A stretch of 64,000 bases of DNA, from NCBI RefSeq assembly GCF_030758315.1, contig NZ_CP132336.1, positions 186,001 through 250,000 on the forward strand, written 5' to 3'. The notes beneath the pieces are model-generated. The model made no database searches and had not been told where the DNA came from. It saw only the letters and a list, made by a program, of their open reading frames with translations. Both the position numbers and the translations under genes were made by a program. This DNA comes from Pararhizobium sp. IMCC3301. GTDB taxonomy: Bacteria > Pseudomonadota > Alphaproteobacteria > Rhizobiales > GCA-2746425. Positions within the stretch are counted from its first letter, which is position 1. The number at the start of each line of letters is the position of its first letter. Shown piece by piece: positions 43,900-53,509 of this stretch.

Positions 43900-45585
43900 T
43901 CATGCAATTCTTCGAATGGGTGTCGCCACCCTTAGCAGCGCCTCGAACTCCGGCGCTGGCAGCGGTTTGGCGAAAATGAAACCTTGCGCCTCATCGCAGC
44001 CCTCTGCCTTAAGAAAATTGAGTTGCGGTGCTGTTTCCACACCTTCTGCAATGACACCCAGTCCAATATTGTGCGCCATCACAATTAAAGAACGGGTGAT
44101 CGCCGCTACTTTTGCATCTCTGGAAAGGTCACGGATGAAACTCTGGTCAATCTTGATGTGAGTCAAAGCCATCTGGGTGAGGAGCCGCAGCGAACCGTAT
44201 CCGGTCCCAAAATCATCAAACGCAAGCTGAACACCCAGTTGCCTTAGCTTGTGGAGTAACTCCAGCGTTGCGTCATCAGAAGTGAGAGCGATATTCTCGG
44301 TAATCTCAAGTTCGAGGGCAGTGGGAGGCAATTCTGTATCGGCGAGTATCTGTTTGACAGTATCAAGGAATGCGGGGTCGTGAAACTGGCTGGGGAATAG
44401 GTTTACGGCGATTCGGATCGGCAGCAACCCCTGTTTGCGCCACGCGGCTGCCGCTTCACAAGCGGTTCGGAGTATCCATGTGCCCACATCAATCGCGATT
44501 GCGCTGCCCGCGAGAGCGTCGATAAACGCACCGGGGGCTACAACAATACCGTCGTCACGACGCCATCTAAGAAGCGCCTCGGCTCCAACAACAACGGAAT
44601 CCGCAAGCCGTATCTGCGGTTGGTAATATAGCTGGAATTCGCCATTTGTGTGGGCGCGTCGCAATTTGAGGTCCAGATCACGCCGTGCCTCTGCTTCAGC
44701 ACGCAACAAGTGGTGAAAAAAGATGTAGCTGCCAGAGCTGGTGGCCTTGGCCCTGTAAAGAGCCAGATCGACGTTAGCCATCAACTCCTCGACATTGGCC
44801 CCGTCAGCAGGGGCAATGGCAATCCCGGCGCTTGCACTGACATGCACTACCTTTCCGCCTATCTCAAACGATTGCTGGATTTCCACCAGCATTCTATCAA
44901 CCTCGCCGGCCACCCGGCACGGATCGCCGCAGTTTGGAAAAACGGCGACGAATTCGTCTCCGCCCAGCCGGTAGATGGATGCACCATCACCGACGACGGC
45001 GGCCCATCGCTTGCCGACGATGTTGAGCAATTGGTCACCTGTCGAATGCCCCAGCGTATCGTTGACCTCTTTGAATCCGTCAAGATCGAACAGAACAATT
45101 GAAGTCGGCTGGAGCGAGGGCGCCGCGCCACATTTGAGAAGTTTCTCGAGTTCCAGGTAAAGCGACGCCCGATTTGGCAGGTCAGTCAGCGGATCATTGT
45201 AGGCAAGCTTCTTTAAATCATCGCTCAATTTCTTGCTGGTGCTAATGTCGCGAATGACCGCAAGAGTAAGTTGCTCGGGACTCGTTAAATGGCTGAGCAT
45301 AATGTCGACCGGAAATTCGCTGCCATCCTTCCTGCGCCCGTGGAGCTCAATTCCTGCTCCCATGCTGCGCACGGTTGGCATGAGTTGAAAGGCCTTGCGG
45401 TGACCGACATGCCGACGCCGGATACGGTCCGGCAGGAGAACTTCCATTGGCTGACCCAGCAAATCGGATTCATCATAAGCGAACATGGTGGTAAGTCGGC
45501 TGTTGACCTGCCGAATGACGCCTTCATGGTCAACAGTCACAACGGCATCGGGTATCAGCTCAAATAATGCATCGTTTGCTGGCAT
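43900..45585 (-). CDS. PAS-GGDEF-EAL cyclic-di-GMP protein
   Basis: A 561-residue cytosolic protein with an N-terminal PAS sensor (about 1-125; ELIPDAVVTVDHEGVIRQVN), a GGDEF domain with intact RLGGDEFVAVF, and an EAL domain (GAEALLRW, and DDFGTGYGSL later). Both synthase and phosphodiesterase sites look usable, so it may make or break down cyclic-di-GMP depending on the PAS signal. The start MPANDALF follows AGAGG. A perfect EcfG promoter lies 180 nt upstream, placing it in the general stress response. Confidence 0.92.
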   Translation of the reverse strand: MPANDALFELIPDAVVTVDHEGVIRQVNSRLTTMFAYDESDLLGQPMEVLLPDRIRRRHVGHRKAFQLMPTVRSMGAGIELHGRRKDGSEFPVDIMLSHLTSPEQLTLAVIRDISTSKKLSDDLKKLAYNDPLTDLPNRASLYLELEKLLKCGAAPSLQPTSIVLFDLDGFKEVNDTLGHSTGDQLLNIVGKRWAAVVGDGASIYRLGGDEFVAVFPNCGDPCRVAGEVDRMLVEIQQSFEIGGKVVHVSASAGIAIAPADGANVEELMANVDLALYRAKATSSGSYIFFHHLLRAEAEARRDLDLKLRRAHTNGEFQLYYQPQIRLADSVVVGAEALLRWRRDDGIVVAPGAFIDALAGSAIAIDVGTWILRTACEAAAAWRKQGLLPIRIAVNLFPSQFHDPAFLDTVKQILADTELPPTALELEITENIALTSDDATLELLHKLRQLGVQLAFDDFGTGYGSLRLLTQMALTHIKIDQSFIRDLSRDAKVAAITRSLIVMAHNIGLGVIAEGVETAPQLNFLKAEGCDEAQGFIFAKPLPAPEFEALLRVATPIRRIA

Positions 45586-45762
45586 CTTTGCCTCTTTTCT
45601 CGTGTTATCGGGCGTCAGGGGCATGCCAAGAAGCCTTTATCAATCTCGTATTCCAGTTTGCACATATGGGCTTCAACAGGCTTGATGAGACAAGCCTCGA
45701 CGGAAAACCGGCGGCTTGAATTTAATCGAACGATAGAAGTCAAACCTTATCCCCTGGTGCCA

Positions 45763-45787
45763 AACGTGAGCTATACCTGATTGTTCC
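45763..45787 (-). promoter_or_regulatory. EcfG promoter for the PAS-GGDEF-EAL gene
   Basis: On the minus strand GGAAC, 16 nt, CGTT, an exact consensus match. It leaves a leader of about 170 nt before the ATG at 45585. Confidence 0.7.
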
Positions 45788-46487
45788 CGTTGCGGAATTA
45801 TGGTGGGTGATATGATTTATTTTCTGTAAAACCGGCCGGGCCGGGCCGGGTGCTACGCAGGGCGTCTTGATGCGTGCCAGATCTGCGAGACCTTCCAGAA
45901 CCACTTTGCAGCAATTCCGACCCATGAACATTGTTCGATACCGTTTTACCGGGCCTTTGCCCGGACGCGTGGTTCCCTGCCGATGGCTCCAAACCAAAGG
46001 TTTATAAGGACGCGCCGGGTTCTTCCGCTCATTATAATCAAAGGCCGTCGTCTCGGAATACTGCTTTATCAGCGGTTTGCTTTCCCGCACCGGGGACGCC
46101 GTTTTGCACTACGATAATTTGAAGTTGATGGCTTTTAGCTGGAGCAACAGCCCGCTTGTGAACTCGCAACATGCGACTTCATGACGCGCTACGTATCGGA
46201 TGTGGGCAGGGCATTGCAGCTGCTGATCTCCAGTTTTTGCCACTATCGCCTGACGCCCACGGCAGCCTCCCTGCATCTCCGGAGGTATCTGCACATGCAC
46301 CGGTAAACCAGTCTGACACGCCTGAACGGAACGATGATCAGACGCCGAAGCGACGGGTCGGTCTGATGCAGAAAACTGATTGAAAATCGGGGAAACGGTA
46401 GTACGATTCCCCCAGACGCTGATCGCCTCTGGGGGAAACTACGGAGGCGAAACTACGGCGCACAGCGTTCGCAGTTTTCTTCCAAAA
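45788..46487. other. Gene-free stretch before tRNA-Asn
   Basis: About 700 bases between the EcfG promoter and tRNA-Asn. Frames of up to about 115 codons occur but lack ribosome sites, family features or consistent codon use. A GC-rich tandem run (CCGGG units) is at about 45832-45850. It may be eroded coding DNA; I can name nothing in it. Confidence 0.4.
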
Positions 46488-46563
46488 TGGCTCCCCGAGC
46501 CGGACTCGAACCAGCGACAAGGTGATTAACAGTCACCTGCTCTACCAACTGAGCTATCGGGGA
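46488..46563 (-). tRNA. tRNA-Asn (anticodon GTT)
   Basis: A 76-nt cloverleaf on the minus strand: acceptor TCCCCGA pairs with TCGGGGA, D arm AGCTCAGTTGGTAGAGC, anticodon loop CTGTTAA with GTT, T arm CTGGTTCGAGTCCGG, and encoded CCA. Confidence 0.96.
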
Positions 46564-46720
46564 TCAGTGGTGAGCGTCTATACAAAAGGATTAAGGCGTT
46601 GCCAAGAGCGGATTGCCGGTTGGAACACTTTTTCTGTCGGGTTTTTCGCCACCACCCTTAATTCGCGCACGATTCAGACCTATCTGCCGCATCAGTTGAA
46701 TTCACGCAAAATGGTGTCAA

Positions 46721-46978
46721 ATGCCTTCGATCAAATTCGCCGGAAAATCATTCGATCTGCCGCGTTCGCAATTGGCCCGCATGTCGCTGGGTGTTGTATT
46801 TCTACTGTTTGGATTGGTCGGGTTTCTGCCGATTGTCGGTTTCTGGATGATTCCAGTCGGCTTGATCATACTGTCCTATGATGTGCCTTTTCTGCGACGC
46901 CAGACCAGACGTCTTTCGGTGTGGTGGGGGCGGCGCCGGCAGAAGAAAGACGGTCATTCAGGGAAAGACCCGGCGTAA
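46721..46978 (+). CDS. Small membrane protein (PGPGW-like), unknown function
   Basis: An 85-residue protein with a basic/hydrophobic N-terminal part, a hydrophobic hairpin (LGVVFLLFGLVGFLPIVGFWM then IPVGLIILSY, two spans) and a strongly basic C terminus (RRQTRRLSVWWGRRRQKK). The pattern resembles small PGPGW-type transmembrane proteins. Role unknown. It is the only gene between tRNA-Asn and the B12 riboswitch. Confidence 0.6.
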   Translation: MPSIKFAGKSFDLPRSQLARMSLGVVFLLFGLVGFLPIVGFWMIPVGLIILSYDVPFLRRQTRRLSVWWGRRRQKKDGHSGKDPA

Positions 46979-47020
46979 CTTCGCTTGCAAATTCGGCTGC
47001 GAACAGCTTATGTGACGATG

Positions 47021-47214
47021 TGTTGGTTCTGGTGCCTCTTGAATGTGAAGCACCGGATGAAAAGGGAACACGGATGCAGGTGACCCAAGCCGGGGTCTGC
47101 AAACCGGGACTGCCCCCGCAACTGTGAGCGGTGAGCCGCTGTTTCATATGCCACTGGATTAATCCGGGAAGGCGAAACAGATGGCAGCGAACCGCGAGTC
47201 AGGAGACCTGCCGA
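47021..47214 (+). promoter_or_regulatory. Cobalamin (B12) riboswitch
   Basis: All main landmarks are in order: GGTGCC-type P3 start, GGGAACACGG, the core GCCCCCGCAACTGTGAGCGG, CCACTGG, CGGGAAGGCG and the B12 box AGTCAGGAGACCTGCC. Adenosylcobalamin binding would shut off the genes downstream. It ends about 50 nt before cbtB and probably controls cobalt uptake and perhaps the whole cbtB-cobQ series. Confidence 0.95.
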
Positions 47215-47262
47215 CACAATCAGAAAAAACCCGCCGTCGGGTCGGACGGACAGGAGCAACAT

Positions 47263-47469
47263 ATGTCTTACAATATTTCAGCCAACAGGGCTTCAACTGC
47301 AGTCTCAGATGGCGCGCGGACCGGAACCTTTTCTGCCAGACAGCGCGCCGCTGCAATGGCCTTGATGCTTGGCATTCTGGTGGTTTTCACGACCGGATTT
47401 GCCTATCCCGAAATTCTTCATAATGCGGCCCATGACGCGCGGCACGCAAGCGGATTTCCCTGCCACTAA
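47263..47469 (+). CDS. cbtB: Cobalt transporter subunit CbtB
   Basis: A 68-residue membrane protein with one transmembrane helix (AAAMALMLGILVVFTTGFAY) and a histidine-rich C-terminal tail (EILHNAAHDARHASGFPCH) likely to bind cobalt. AGGAG precedes the ATG. It directly follows the B12 riboswitch and pairs with CbtA 18 nt downstream. Confidence 0.9.
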   Translation: MSYNISANRASTAVSDGARTGTFSARQRAAAMALMLGILVVFTTGFAYPEILHNAAHDARHASGFPCH

Positions 47470-47487
47470 GGCACTCAAGGACACATC

Positions 47488-48183
47488 ATGTTTTTTAAAA
47501 TTTTGCTGAGTGCCGTTTTCGCGGCTCTGGCGGCGGGCATCATCGTATCTGCAGTTCAGCAGGTCACAACGACACCGCTGATTCTCATTGCCGAAACCTA
47601 TGAGGACGGGTCTGCATCCGCCACTCATTCAGGAACAGAACTGCCAGCCTCGGGTCCGGCAGGTTCAGTTTCTGATACATCTGAACCTCAGACCGGTTCC
47701 ATCTCACGCTCGGTCATGACCGCTGTGGCCAACATTGTTCTGGCTTTCGGCTTCAGTCTGGCATTGCTGTCGGTTCAAATCATGCTCAACCGCAACATCA
47801 GCGTGCGAACCGGGCTGTTTTGGGGGATTGCCGCCTTTGCTGCCTTTCATCTGGCACCGGCGCTCGGACTGCCCCCGGAACTGCCGGGAAGCGCTGCCGG
47901 CGAGCTGGTATCACGGCAGATCTGGTGGGCCGCCACCGCCATTCTGACCGCACTCGGCATCGCTCTGCTGGTCTATCGTCAGACTTTTTGGGTGATTGCG
48001 GCTGCAGCTCTGCTGTTTGCGCTGCCGCATCTGTATGGCGCACCCCAGCCGCAGCAATATGCCAGCACGGTTCCGGCCGAGGTCGCAGCGCACTTCGCCG
48101 CATCCTCGCTGGTGATAATGGCGGTGTTCTGGACCATGATCGGGTCTTTGAGCGGCTTTTTCTTTGCCCGTCAGATTGCGTGA
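47488..48183 (+). CDS. cbtA: Cobalt transporter subunit CbtA
   Basis: A 231-residue integral membrane protein with about five to six hydrophobic segments, belonging to the CbtA family of predicted B12-regulated cobalt transporters. The first span is ILLSAVFAALAAGIIVSAVQ; PHLYGAP and conserved His residues lie in later loops. Its stop overlaps a possible GTG start of cobU. Cobalt import fits the neighbouring cobaltochelatase gene. Confidence 0.9.
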   Translation: MFFKILLSAVFAALAAGIIVSAVQQVTTTPLILIAETYEDGSASATHSGTELPASGPAGSVSDTSEPQTGSISRSVMTAVANIVLAFGFSLALLSVQIMLNRNISVRTGLFWGIAAFAAFHLAPALGLPPELPGSAAGELVSRQIWWAATAILTALGIALLVYRQTFWVIAAAALLFALPHLYGAPQPQQYASTVPAEVAAHFAASSLVIMAVFWTMIGSLSGFFFARQIA

Positions 48184-48188
48184 AACCG

Positions 48189-48713
48189 ATGCTCTCAGCG
48201 GATCACAAATCGGTCCTGATCCTGGGCGGTGCCCGGTCCGGGAAGAGTGCCTATGGCGAAGAAGTGGTGCTGTCCTGCGGGGGCGTGCCACACTATATCG
48301 CAACCGCCAGCGCACTTGACACCGAGATGCAGCGCCGCATCGAGCAACACCGCAGCCGCCGCGGGCCGCAATGGAAGCTCACCGAAGAGCCGCTTGAATT
48401 GTGTGACGCGTTGAGGCAGGCGGACCGCAACAGCAAAGCTGTGCTGGTCGACTGCCTCACTCTGTGGCTGTCCAATCTGATGCACAACGAACGCGATATC
48501 ACCGGCGAGACCGACCGGCTGATTGAACTGCTGTCCGGTCTCCACGCAACCATCGTGTTTGTATCGAATGAGGTAGGACTTGGCATCGTGCCGGAAAACC
48601 GGCTTGCGCGGCAATTCCGCGATCACCAGGGGCAGATCAACCGTAGAATTGCCAGTTGTGTCGACCGGGTTGATTTTGTCGCTGCCGGTCTGCCACTCAC
48701 GCTGAAATCATAA
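48189..48713 (+). CDS. cobU: Adenosylcobinamide kinase/guanylyltransferase
   Basis: A 174-residue bifunctional enzyme (CobU, also called CobP) that phosphorylates adenosylcobinamide and transfers GMP to it. The P-loop ILGGARSGKSAYGE and the segment ATASALDTEMQRRIEQHRSRR match the family, as does VSNEVGLGIVPEN. ATG 48189 is used; GTG 48180, overlapping the cbtA stop, is an alternative. Confidence 0.94.
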   Translation: MLSADHKSVLILGGARSGKSAYGEEVVLSCGGVPHYIATASALDTEMQRRIEQHRSRRGPQWKLTEEPLELCDALRQADRNSKAVLVDCLTLWLSNLMHNERDITGETDRLIELLSGLHATIVFVSNEVGLGIVPENRLARQFRDHQGQINRRIASCVDRVDFVAAGLPLTLKS

Positions 48714-48724
48714 AGGACCAGATC

Positions 48725-49774
48725 ATGCCTTCGCCAAACAGAATACCAGTCACCATCATCACCGGATTTCTCGGGGCCGGCAAAACCACCCTGATCCGGC
48801 ATCTGCTGCAAAATGCCGGTGGCCGGAAAATTGCGCTGATCATCAACGAATTCGGCGATATGGGCTTTGATGCCGAGCTTTTGAAAGGCTGTAACTCGGA
48901 TGCCTGCAGCGCGGATGATATTGTCGAGCTGACCAATGGCTGTATCTGCTGCACGGTGGCCGAGGATTTTCTGCCCACCATGGAAACTTTGCTGGCACGC
49001 ACTGAGCAACCCGATCACATCATCATCGAAACCTCCGGTCTTGCGCTGCCGCAGCCGCTGGTTCGGGCGTTTTCCTGGCCTGGCGTCAAATCCCGGGTCA
49101 CTGTCGACGGTGTGGTCACAGTGGTGGATACCGCCGCGCTCGCCGAGGGCCGAATGGTCCATGACGAGGATGCGCTGCAGCAGCAACGCACCGCCGATGA
49201 AGCGCTGGACCATGAAAGCCCGATTGAGGAATTGTTTGAGGACCAGCTGAAATGCGCAGATCTGGTGGTGCTGTCGAAGGCTGATCTGGTCAGCGCAGAA
49301 GGTCTTGCGAAGGCGCGACAGATTGTCGCCCACGATACCCGGGACAATGTGCGTTTTCTGGAGGCGTCAAACGGTGTCGTTTCCGTGTCCGCCATTCTCG
49401 GCCTGACCGCTGAGGCAGAAGACGATATGGCAACGCGCAAGAGCCACCATGATGATCATGACCACGACCATGATCACGACGATTTTGAAACCTTTATCGT
49501 CGCTGACAGTTTGCACGCCAGCGTTGAGGATGCCAGAGCAGCGGTGCTTGCCGCCATGGCCGGTCACGGTGTTCTGAGGATCAAGGGAGCCGTGTCGATC
49601 GCAAATAAAGCTGCCCCACTGGCAGTACAGGCAGTTGGACCGCGTGTCGAAACCTGGTTTGCACCCGCCAGCGGCGGCAGTCCGAAACTGGTGGTGATCG
49701 GAGAAAAAGGGCTGGACCGCAGCGCCATCATGGCCATTCTGGCGTCAGCACCTGCCATAAAACAGGCGAGTTAA
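48725..49774 (+). CDS. cobW: Cobalamin biosynthesis GTPase CobW
   Basis: A 349-residue G3E-family metallochaperone GTPase. The P-loop TGFLGAGKTTLIRH, the CxCC metal site GCICCTV and IIETSGLALPQP are visible. A His/Asp-rich stretch (KSHHDDHDHDHDHDDFE) separates the two domains and should bind metal. CobW is thought to deliver cobalt to the CobNST chelatase; cobN follows by 3 nt. Confidence 0.94.
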   Translation: MPSPNRIPVTIITGFLGAGKTTLIRHLLQNAGGRKIALIINEFGDMGFDAELLKGCNSDACSADDIVELTNGCICCTVAEDFLPTMETLLARTEQPDHIIIETSGLALPQPLVRAFSWPGVKSRVTVDGVVTVVDTAALAEGRMVHDEDALQQQRTADEALDHESPIEELFEDQLKCADLVVLSKADLVSAEGLAKARQIVAHDTRDNVRFLEASNGVVSVSAILGLTAEAEDDMATRKSHHDDHDHDHDHDDFETFIVADSLHASVEDARAAVLAAMAGHGVLRIKGAVSIANKAAPLAVQAVGPRVETWFAPASGGSPKLVVIGEKGLDRSAIMAILASAPAIKQAS

Positions 49775-49777
49775 GCA

Positions 49778-52700
49778 GTGCATATTCTCCAGGCTCAGGC
49801 GCGACGTATTGAAGATGGCGAAGAGGCCGTCGACCTTGCGCAGTCGCCTGGGGACATTGTTATTCTGACAGCCGCCGATACGGAAATATCCGGATTTGCT
49901 TATGCCGCCGGATCGTTGGAAAAGGGCTTTCCAAGTCTGCGAATTGCCAGCCTGATGGCCCTGTCGCATCCCTATTCGGTGGATCTGTATGCGGACAACA
50001 CGCTTGCACAGGCAAAGCTGATCGTCGTGCGGGTGCTGGGCGGGCGTAATTACTGGTCCTACGGATTGGAAAGGCTGGCTGAACTGGCTCGTGCCAGATC
50101 TGTCAGGATCATTGTTGTTCCGGGAGACGCCAGCTGGGACAGTGACCTTGAAGCCGAGACCACGCTGGACATTGCAACAGCCCGCACTTTCTGGCGCTAT
50201 TGCGTTGAGGGCGGCGTTGAAAACCTCAAAAACGCGCTTCGGTATCTGGCGCAGCAGATTGGATACGAAAGTCCGGCAGCACCGCCCAAACAGCTTCCCA
50301 AGGCCGGGCTGTACTGGCCCGGTGAAGCAGAGCCAGCGCTTGACGCCATTCAGAACAGCTTTGTCCACAATGGCACAGCAGCCATTGTGTTTTACCGGTC
50401 CAGCGTTCAGGCCAATGCTACGGCACCGATTGACGCGCTGATAGAAGCGCTGAACAGGGCGGGCCTCAACGCTCTGCCGATCTATGTCTCCAGCCTGAAA
50501 GACCCTGAATCGGTTGCCGTTCTGAGCAGCATTCTAGCCCAGGCAAGCCCGTCGATCACCCTCAATGGCACGGCTTTCGCCGTATCCAAAGCCGGCGGTC
50601 AACATGTTGCAACGCCTCTGGATCAGGCCGGCAGGATGGTGCTGCAATTTGTCATGTCCGGCACTTCCGAAGCGGGCTGGCGGGAAAGCGACCGGGGCCT
50701 TACCGCCAAAGACCTGACCATGCATGTGGTGCTGCCCGAGATCGATGGCCGTGTACTGACCCAGGTCATTTCATTCAAGGAAGAGGATGCGTTTGATACA
50801 AGGACTGAATGCCGGCCGACACGTTTTGTCCCGATCAATGACCGCATCAACCGGCTTGCCACACAGGCTGCGGCATGGTCCCGATTGCGCGATGCTGCAG
50901 CTTCAGACAAGAAGCTGGCTCTCATCCTGTCGAACTATCCCAATAAGGATGGTCGCATGGCCAATGGCGTCGGACTTGATACGCCGGCAAGCACGATCGC
51001 GCTGATGAGAGCCCTTCAGGCCGAAAACTACACGGCAGACCATGCGCCGGAAGACGGCAAATCCCTGATGGATCTGTTGATGAGCGGTCCGACAAATGCA
51101 TTTGACGAAGTTCGCCTAAGGCAGGCAAAGCAAGGACTCACACTTGAGCAATATCTCCATCACTATAAAGAATTGCCAAAATCTCTTCAAAAAGCAGTTG
51201 AAGAACGATGGGGCGCGCCTCAAGATGATCCCGCCTGCATAGACGGCATCTTCCGACTTGCCGTCCACACTTTCGGCAACATTGCCGTCGGAATACAGCC
51301 GGCACGGGGTTACAATATTGATCCCAAAGAGACCTATCATGATCCGGCCCTTGTGCCGCCGCATAATTATCTGGCGTTTTATGCCTGGCTGCGCGGCGAA
51401 TTTGGTGCCGATGCGCTGATCCATATGGGCAAGCACGGCAACACCGAGTGGCTGCCGGGCAAAGCCTTGGCCCTGTCCTCGGAATGCTGGCCCGACGCGA
51501 TCATGCAGGGCCTGCCTGTAGTCTATCCGTTCATCGTCAATGATCCGGGAGAAGGAGCCCAGGCCAAACGCCGCATCAGTTCGGTGATTGTCGATCACCT
51601 GATGCCGGCCATGACCCGTGCAGAAACCTACGGCCCGTTATCGGAAATCGAAGCGCTGATCGATGAATATTTTCTGGCAACCGGTGTCGACCCCAAACGC
51701 GTCAGATTGCTGGAAGAACAGATTTTGGAAGCGATTGAACGCCACGCGCTCGGAGCCGAACTTGGTTTACCCCCCGGCGTCGAAAAACATGAGGTTCTGC
51801 AACGCCTTGACGGCTACATCTGCGAATTGAAGGAAATGCAGATACGCGACGGCCTGCACAGTTTGGGCCAGTCACCGACCGGCAGGCAAAGAACCGATAC
51901 GCTGGTGGCACTGGCCCGCGTGCCCGGCTCGTCGCACATGTCTTTGCACCGGGCACTGGCAGCAGATTTGGGCCTTGACCGGTTCGATCCGCTGGATTGT
52001 GAGTTATCAGCGCCCTGGACCGGGCCTGCGCCGGACGCGTTGGCTGGGGCTTCAGACCGGCCATGGCGCACCAATGCCGATACTTTGGAACGGATTGAAA
52101 GCCTTGCGGCGCAGTTGGTGAATGGCGATCTGGCCGTTCAAAAGCAGTGGGACAAGACTGCAACCGTTCTGACTTACGTAAATGGAGCTATGGCAAAAGC
52201 CCTTGATGACAGCGGCATATCTGAAATCCAAGCCTGCATGACCGCGCTCAACGGTTCGTTCGTGCCGCCGGGGCCGTCGGGCGCGCCAACGCGCGGGCGG
52301 CTGGATTGCCTGCCGACAGGACGTAACTTTTATTCCGTGGATGTGCGGTCCGTGCCGACCAAAGCCGCCTGGCAGCTTGGCCGGCAATCGGCTGAGCTTG
52401 TGACCGAGCGTTATTTCCAGGAGCAAGGTGAATGGCCGGCAGCCCTTGCGCTGACAGCCTGGGGCACTTCCAATATGCGCACCGGCGGAGACGATATTGC
52501 ACAGGCCATGGCGTTGATCGGTGTTGAACCTGTCTGGGAAGCGCTTTCGGGCCGGGTGACCGGCTTCAGGATCATCCCCTTGTCGGAGCTGAAACGGCCG
52601 CGTGTCGATGTCACGCTGCGCATCTCCGGTTTCTTCCGCGATGCGTTCCCGCTGCAGATCGATCTGTTTGACAGTGCGGTGCGTGGTGTTGCTGAACTGG

Positions 52701-53509
52701 ACGAACCGGAAGATGCCAATCCGATTGCCACCCGCGTGCGGGCGGAAACACGCAAGCTGGTGTCGGCCGGCCTGTCTGAGGAAGATGCCGCAAAGCGCGC
52801 CGGTTTCCGTATCTTCGGCTCAATGCCGGGGACCTACGGCGCCGGGCTGCAGGCCCTGATTGATGAAAATCTGTGGGAAGACCGCTCGGATTTCGCTGAA
52901 AGCTTCCTCATATGGGGCGGTTTTGCCTATGGCGCAGGGTCGGAAGGCGATGGCGCCCGCGATATGCTGGAAACCCGTCTGGGCCAGACCCAGCTGGTGC
53001 TGCAGAACCAGGACAACAGGGAACATGACATTCTCGACAGTGATGATTATTATCAGTTCCAGGGTGGTTTGACGGCGGCTGTAGCAACACTGTCAGGCGT
53101 GGAACCCGCCGTCTATCATGGCGATCATTCGCGTCCCGAAACACCGGTGATACGCTCATTGCAGGAAGAGCTGGCCCGGGTAGTTCGCGGCCGCGCAGCC
53201 AATCCCAAATGGATCGCCGGAATGATGCGCCACGGCTATAAGGGCGCATTCGAGATGGCCGCCACGCTCGATTATCTGTTTGCCTATGCCGCCACCACAA
53301 AGGCGGTTCAGAGCCACCAGTTTGATCTGCTTTATGACGCTTATTTTGATGATGAGGATGTGCGCCAGTTCATTGAACTGCACAATCCCGCTGCGCTGAA
53401 GGAAATGGCTGACCGCTTTCTTCAGGCCATTGACCGGGAATTGTGGCAGCCACGGCGCAACAGTATTTTTGCCGAGTTGAAATACCTCAAAGGGGAGAAA
53501 GTCGCATGA
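49778..53509 (+). CDS. cobN: Cobaltochelatase subunit CobN
   Basis: A 1243-residue large subunit of the aerobic ATP-dependent cobaltochelatase, which inserts Co2+ into hydrogenobyrinic acid a,c-diamide. The CobN/Mg-chelatase H family is clear from ALILSNYPNKDGRMANGVGL, HMGKHGNTEWLPGKA and GAPTRGRLDCLPTGRNFYS (in parts). Length is slightly below the common 1270. The start is GTG. The AAA+ partners cobS and cobT are not here, as usual. The stop overlaps the cobO start (ATGA). Confidence 0.95.
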   Translation: MHILQAQARRIEDGEEAVDLAQSPGDIVILTAADTEISGFAYAAGSLEKGFPSLRIASLMALSHPYSVDLYADNTLAQAKLIVVRVLGGRNYWSYGLERLAELARARSVRIIVVPGDASWDSDLEAETTLDIATARTFWRYCVEGGVENLKNALRYLAQQIGYESPAAPPKQLPKAGLYWPGEAEPALDAIQNSFVHNGTAAIVFYRSSVQANATAPIDALIEALNRAGLNALPIYVSSLKDPESVAVLSSILAQASPSITLNGTAFAVSKAGGQHVATPLDQAGRMVLQFVMSGTSEAGWRESDRGLTAKDLTMHVVLPEIDGRVLTQVISFKEEDAFDTRTECRPTRFVPINDRINRLATQAAAWSRLRDAAASDKKLALILSNYPNKDGRMANGVGLDTPASTIALMRALQAENYTADHAPEDGKSLMDLLMSGPTNAFDEVRLRQAKQGLTLEQYLHHYKELPKSLQKAVEERWGAPQDDPACIDGIFRLAVHTFGNIAVGIQPARGYNIDPKETYHDPALVPPHNYLAFYAWLRGEFGADALIHMGKHGNTEWLPGKALALSSECWPDAIMQGLPVVYPFIVNDPGEGAQAKRRISSVIVDHLMPAMTRAETYGPLSEIEALIDEYFLATGVDPKRVRLLEEQILEAIERHALGAELGLPPGVEKHEVLQRLDGYICELKEMQIRDGLHSLGQSPTGRQRTDTLVALARVPGSSHMSLHRALAADLGLDRFDPLDCELSAPWTGPAPDALAGASDRPWRTNADTLERIESLAAQLVNGDLAVQKQWDKTATVLTYVNGAMAKALDDSGISEIQACMTALNGSFVPPGPSGAPTRGRLDCLPTGRNFYSVDVRSVPTKAAWQLGRQSAELVTERYFQEQGEWPAALALTAWGTSNMRTGGDDIAQAMALIGVEPVWEALSGRVTGFRIIPLSELKRPRVDVTLRISGFFRDAFPLQIDLFDSAVRGVAELDEPEDANPIATRVRAETRKLVSAGLSEEDAAKRAGFRIFGSMPGTYGAGLQALIDENLWEDRSDFAESFLIWGGFAYGAGSEGDGARDMLETRLGQTQLVLQNQDNREHDILDSDDYYQFQGGLTAAVATLSGVEPAVYHGDHSRPETPVIRSLQEELARVVRGRAANPKWIAGMMRHGYKGAFEMAATLDYLFAYAATTKAVQSHQFDLLYDAYFDDEDVRQFIELHNPAALKEMADRFLQAIDRELWQPRRNSIFAELKYLKGEKVA

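Noticed and set aside
46625-46650. GGAAC before the small membrane protein as an EcfG promoter
   Set aside because: The spacing to the nearest GTT is about 14 nt and CGTT is absent.
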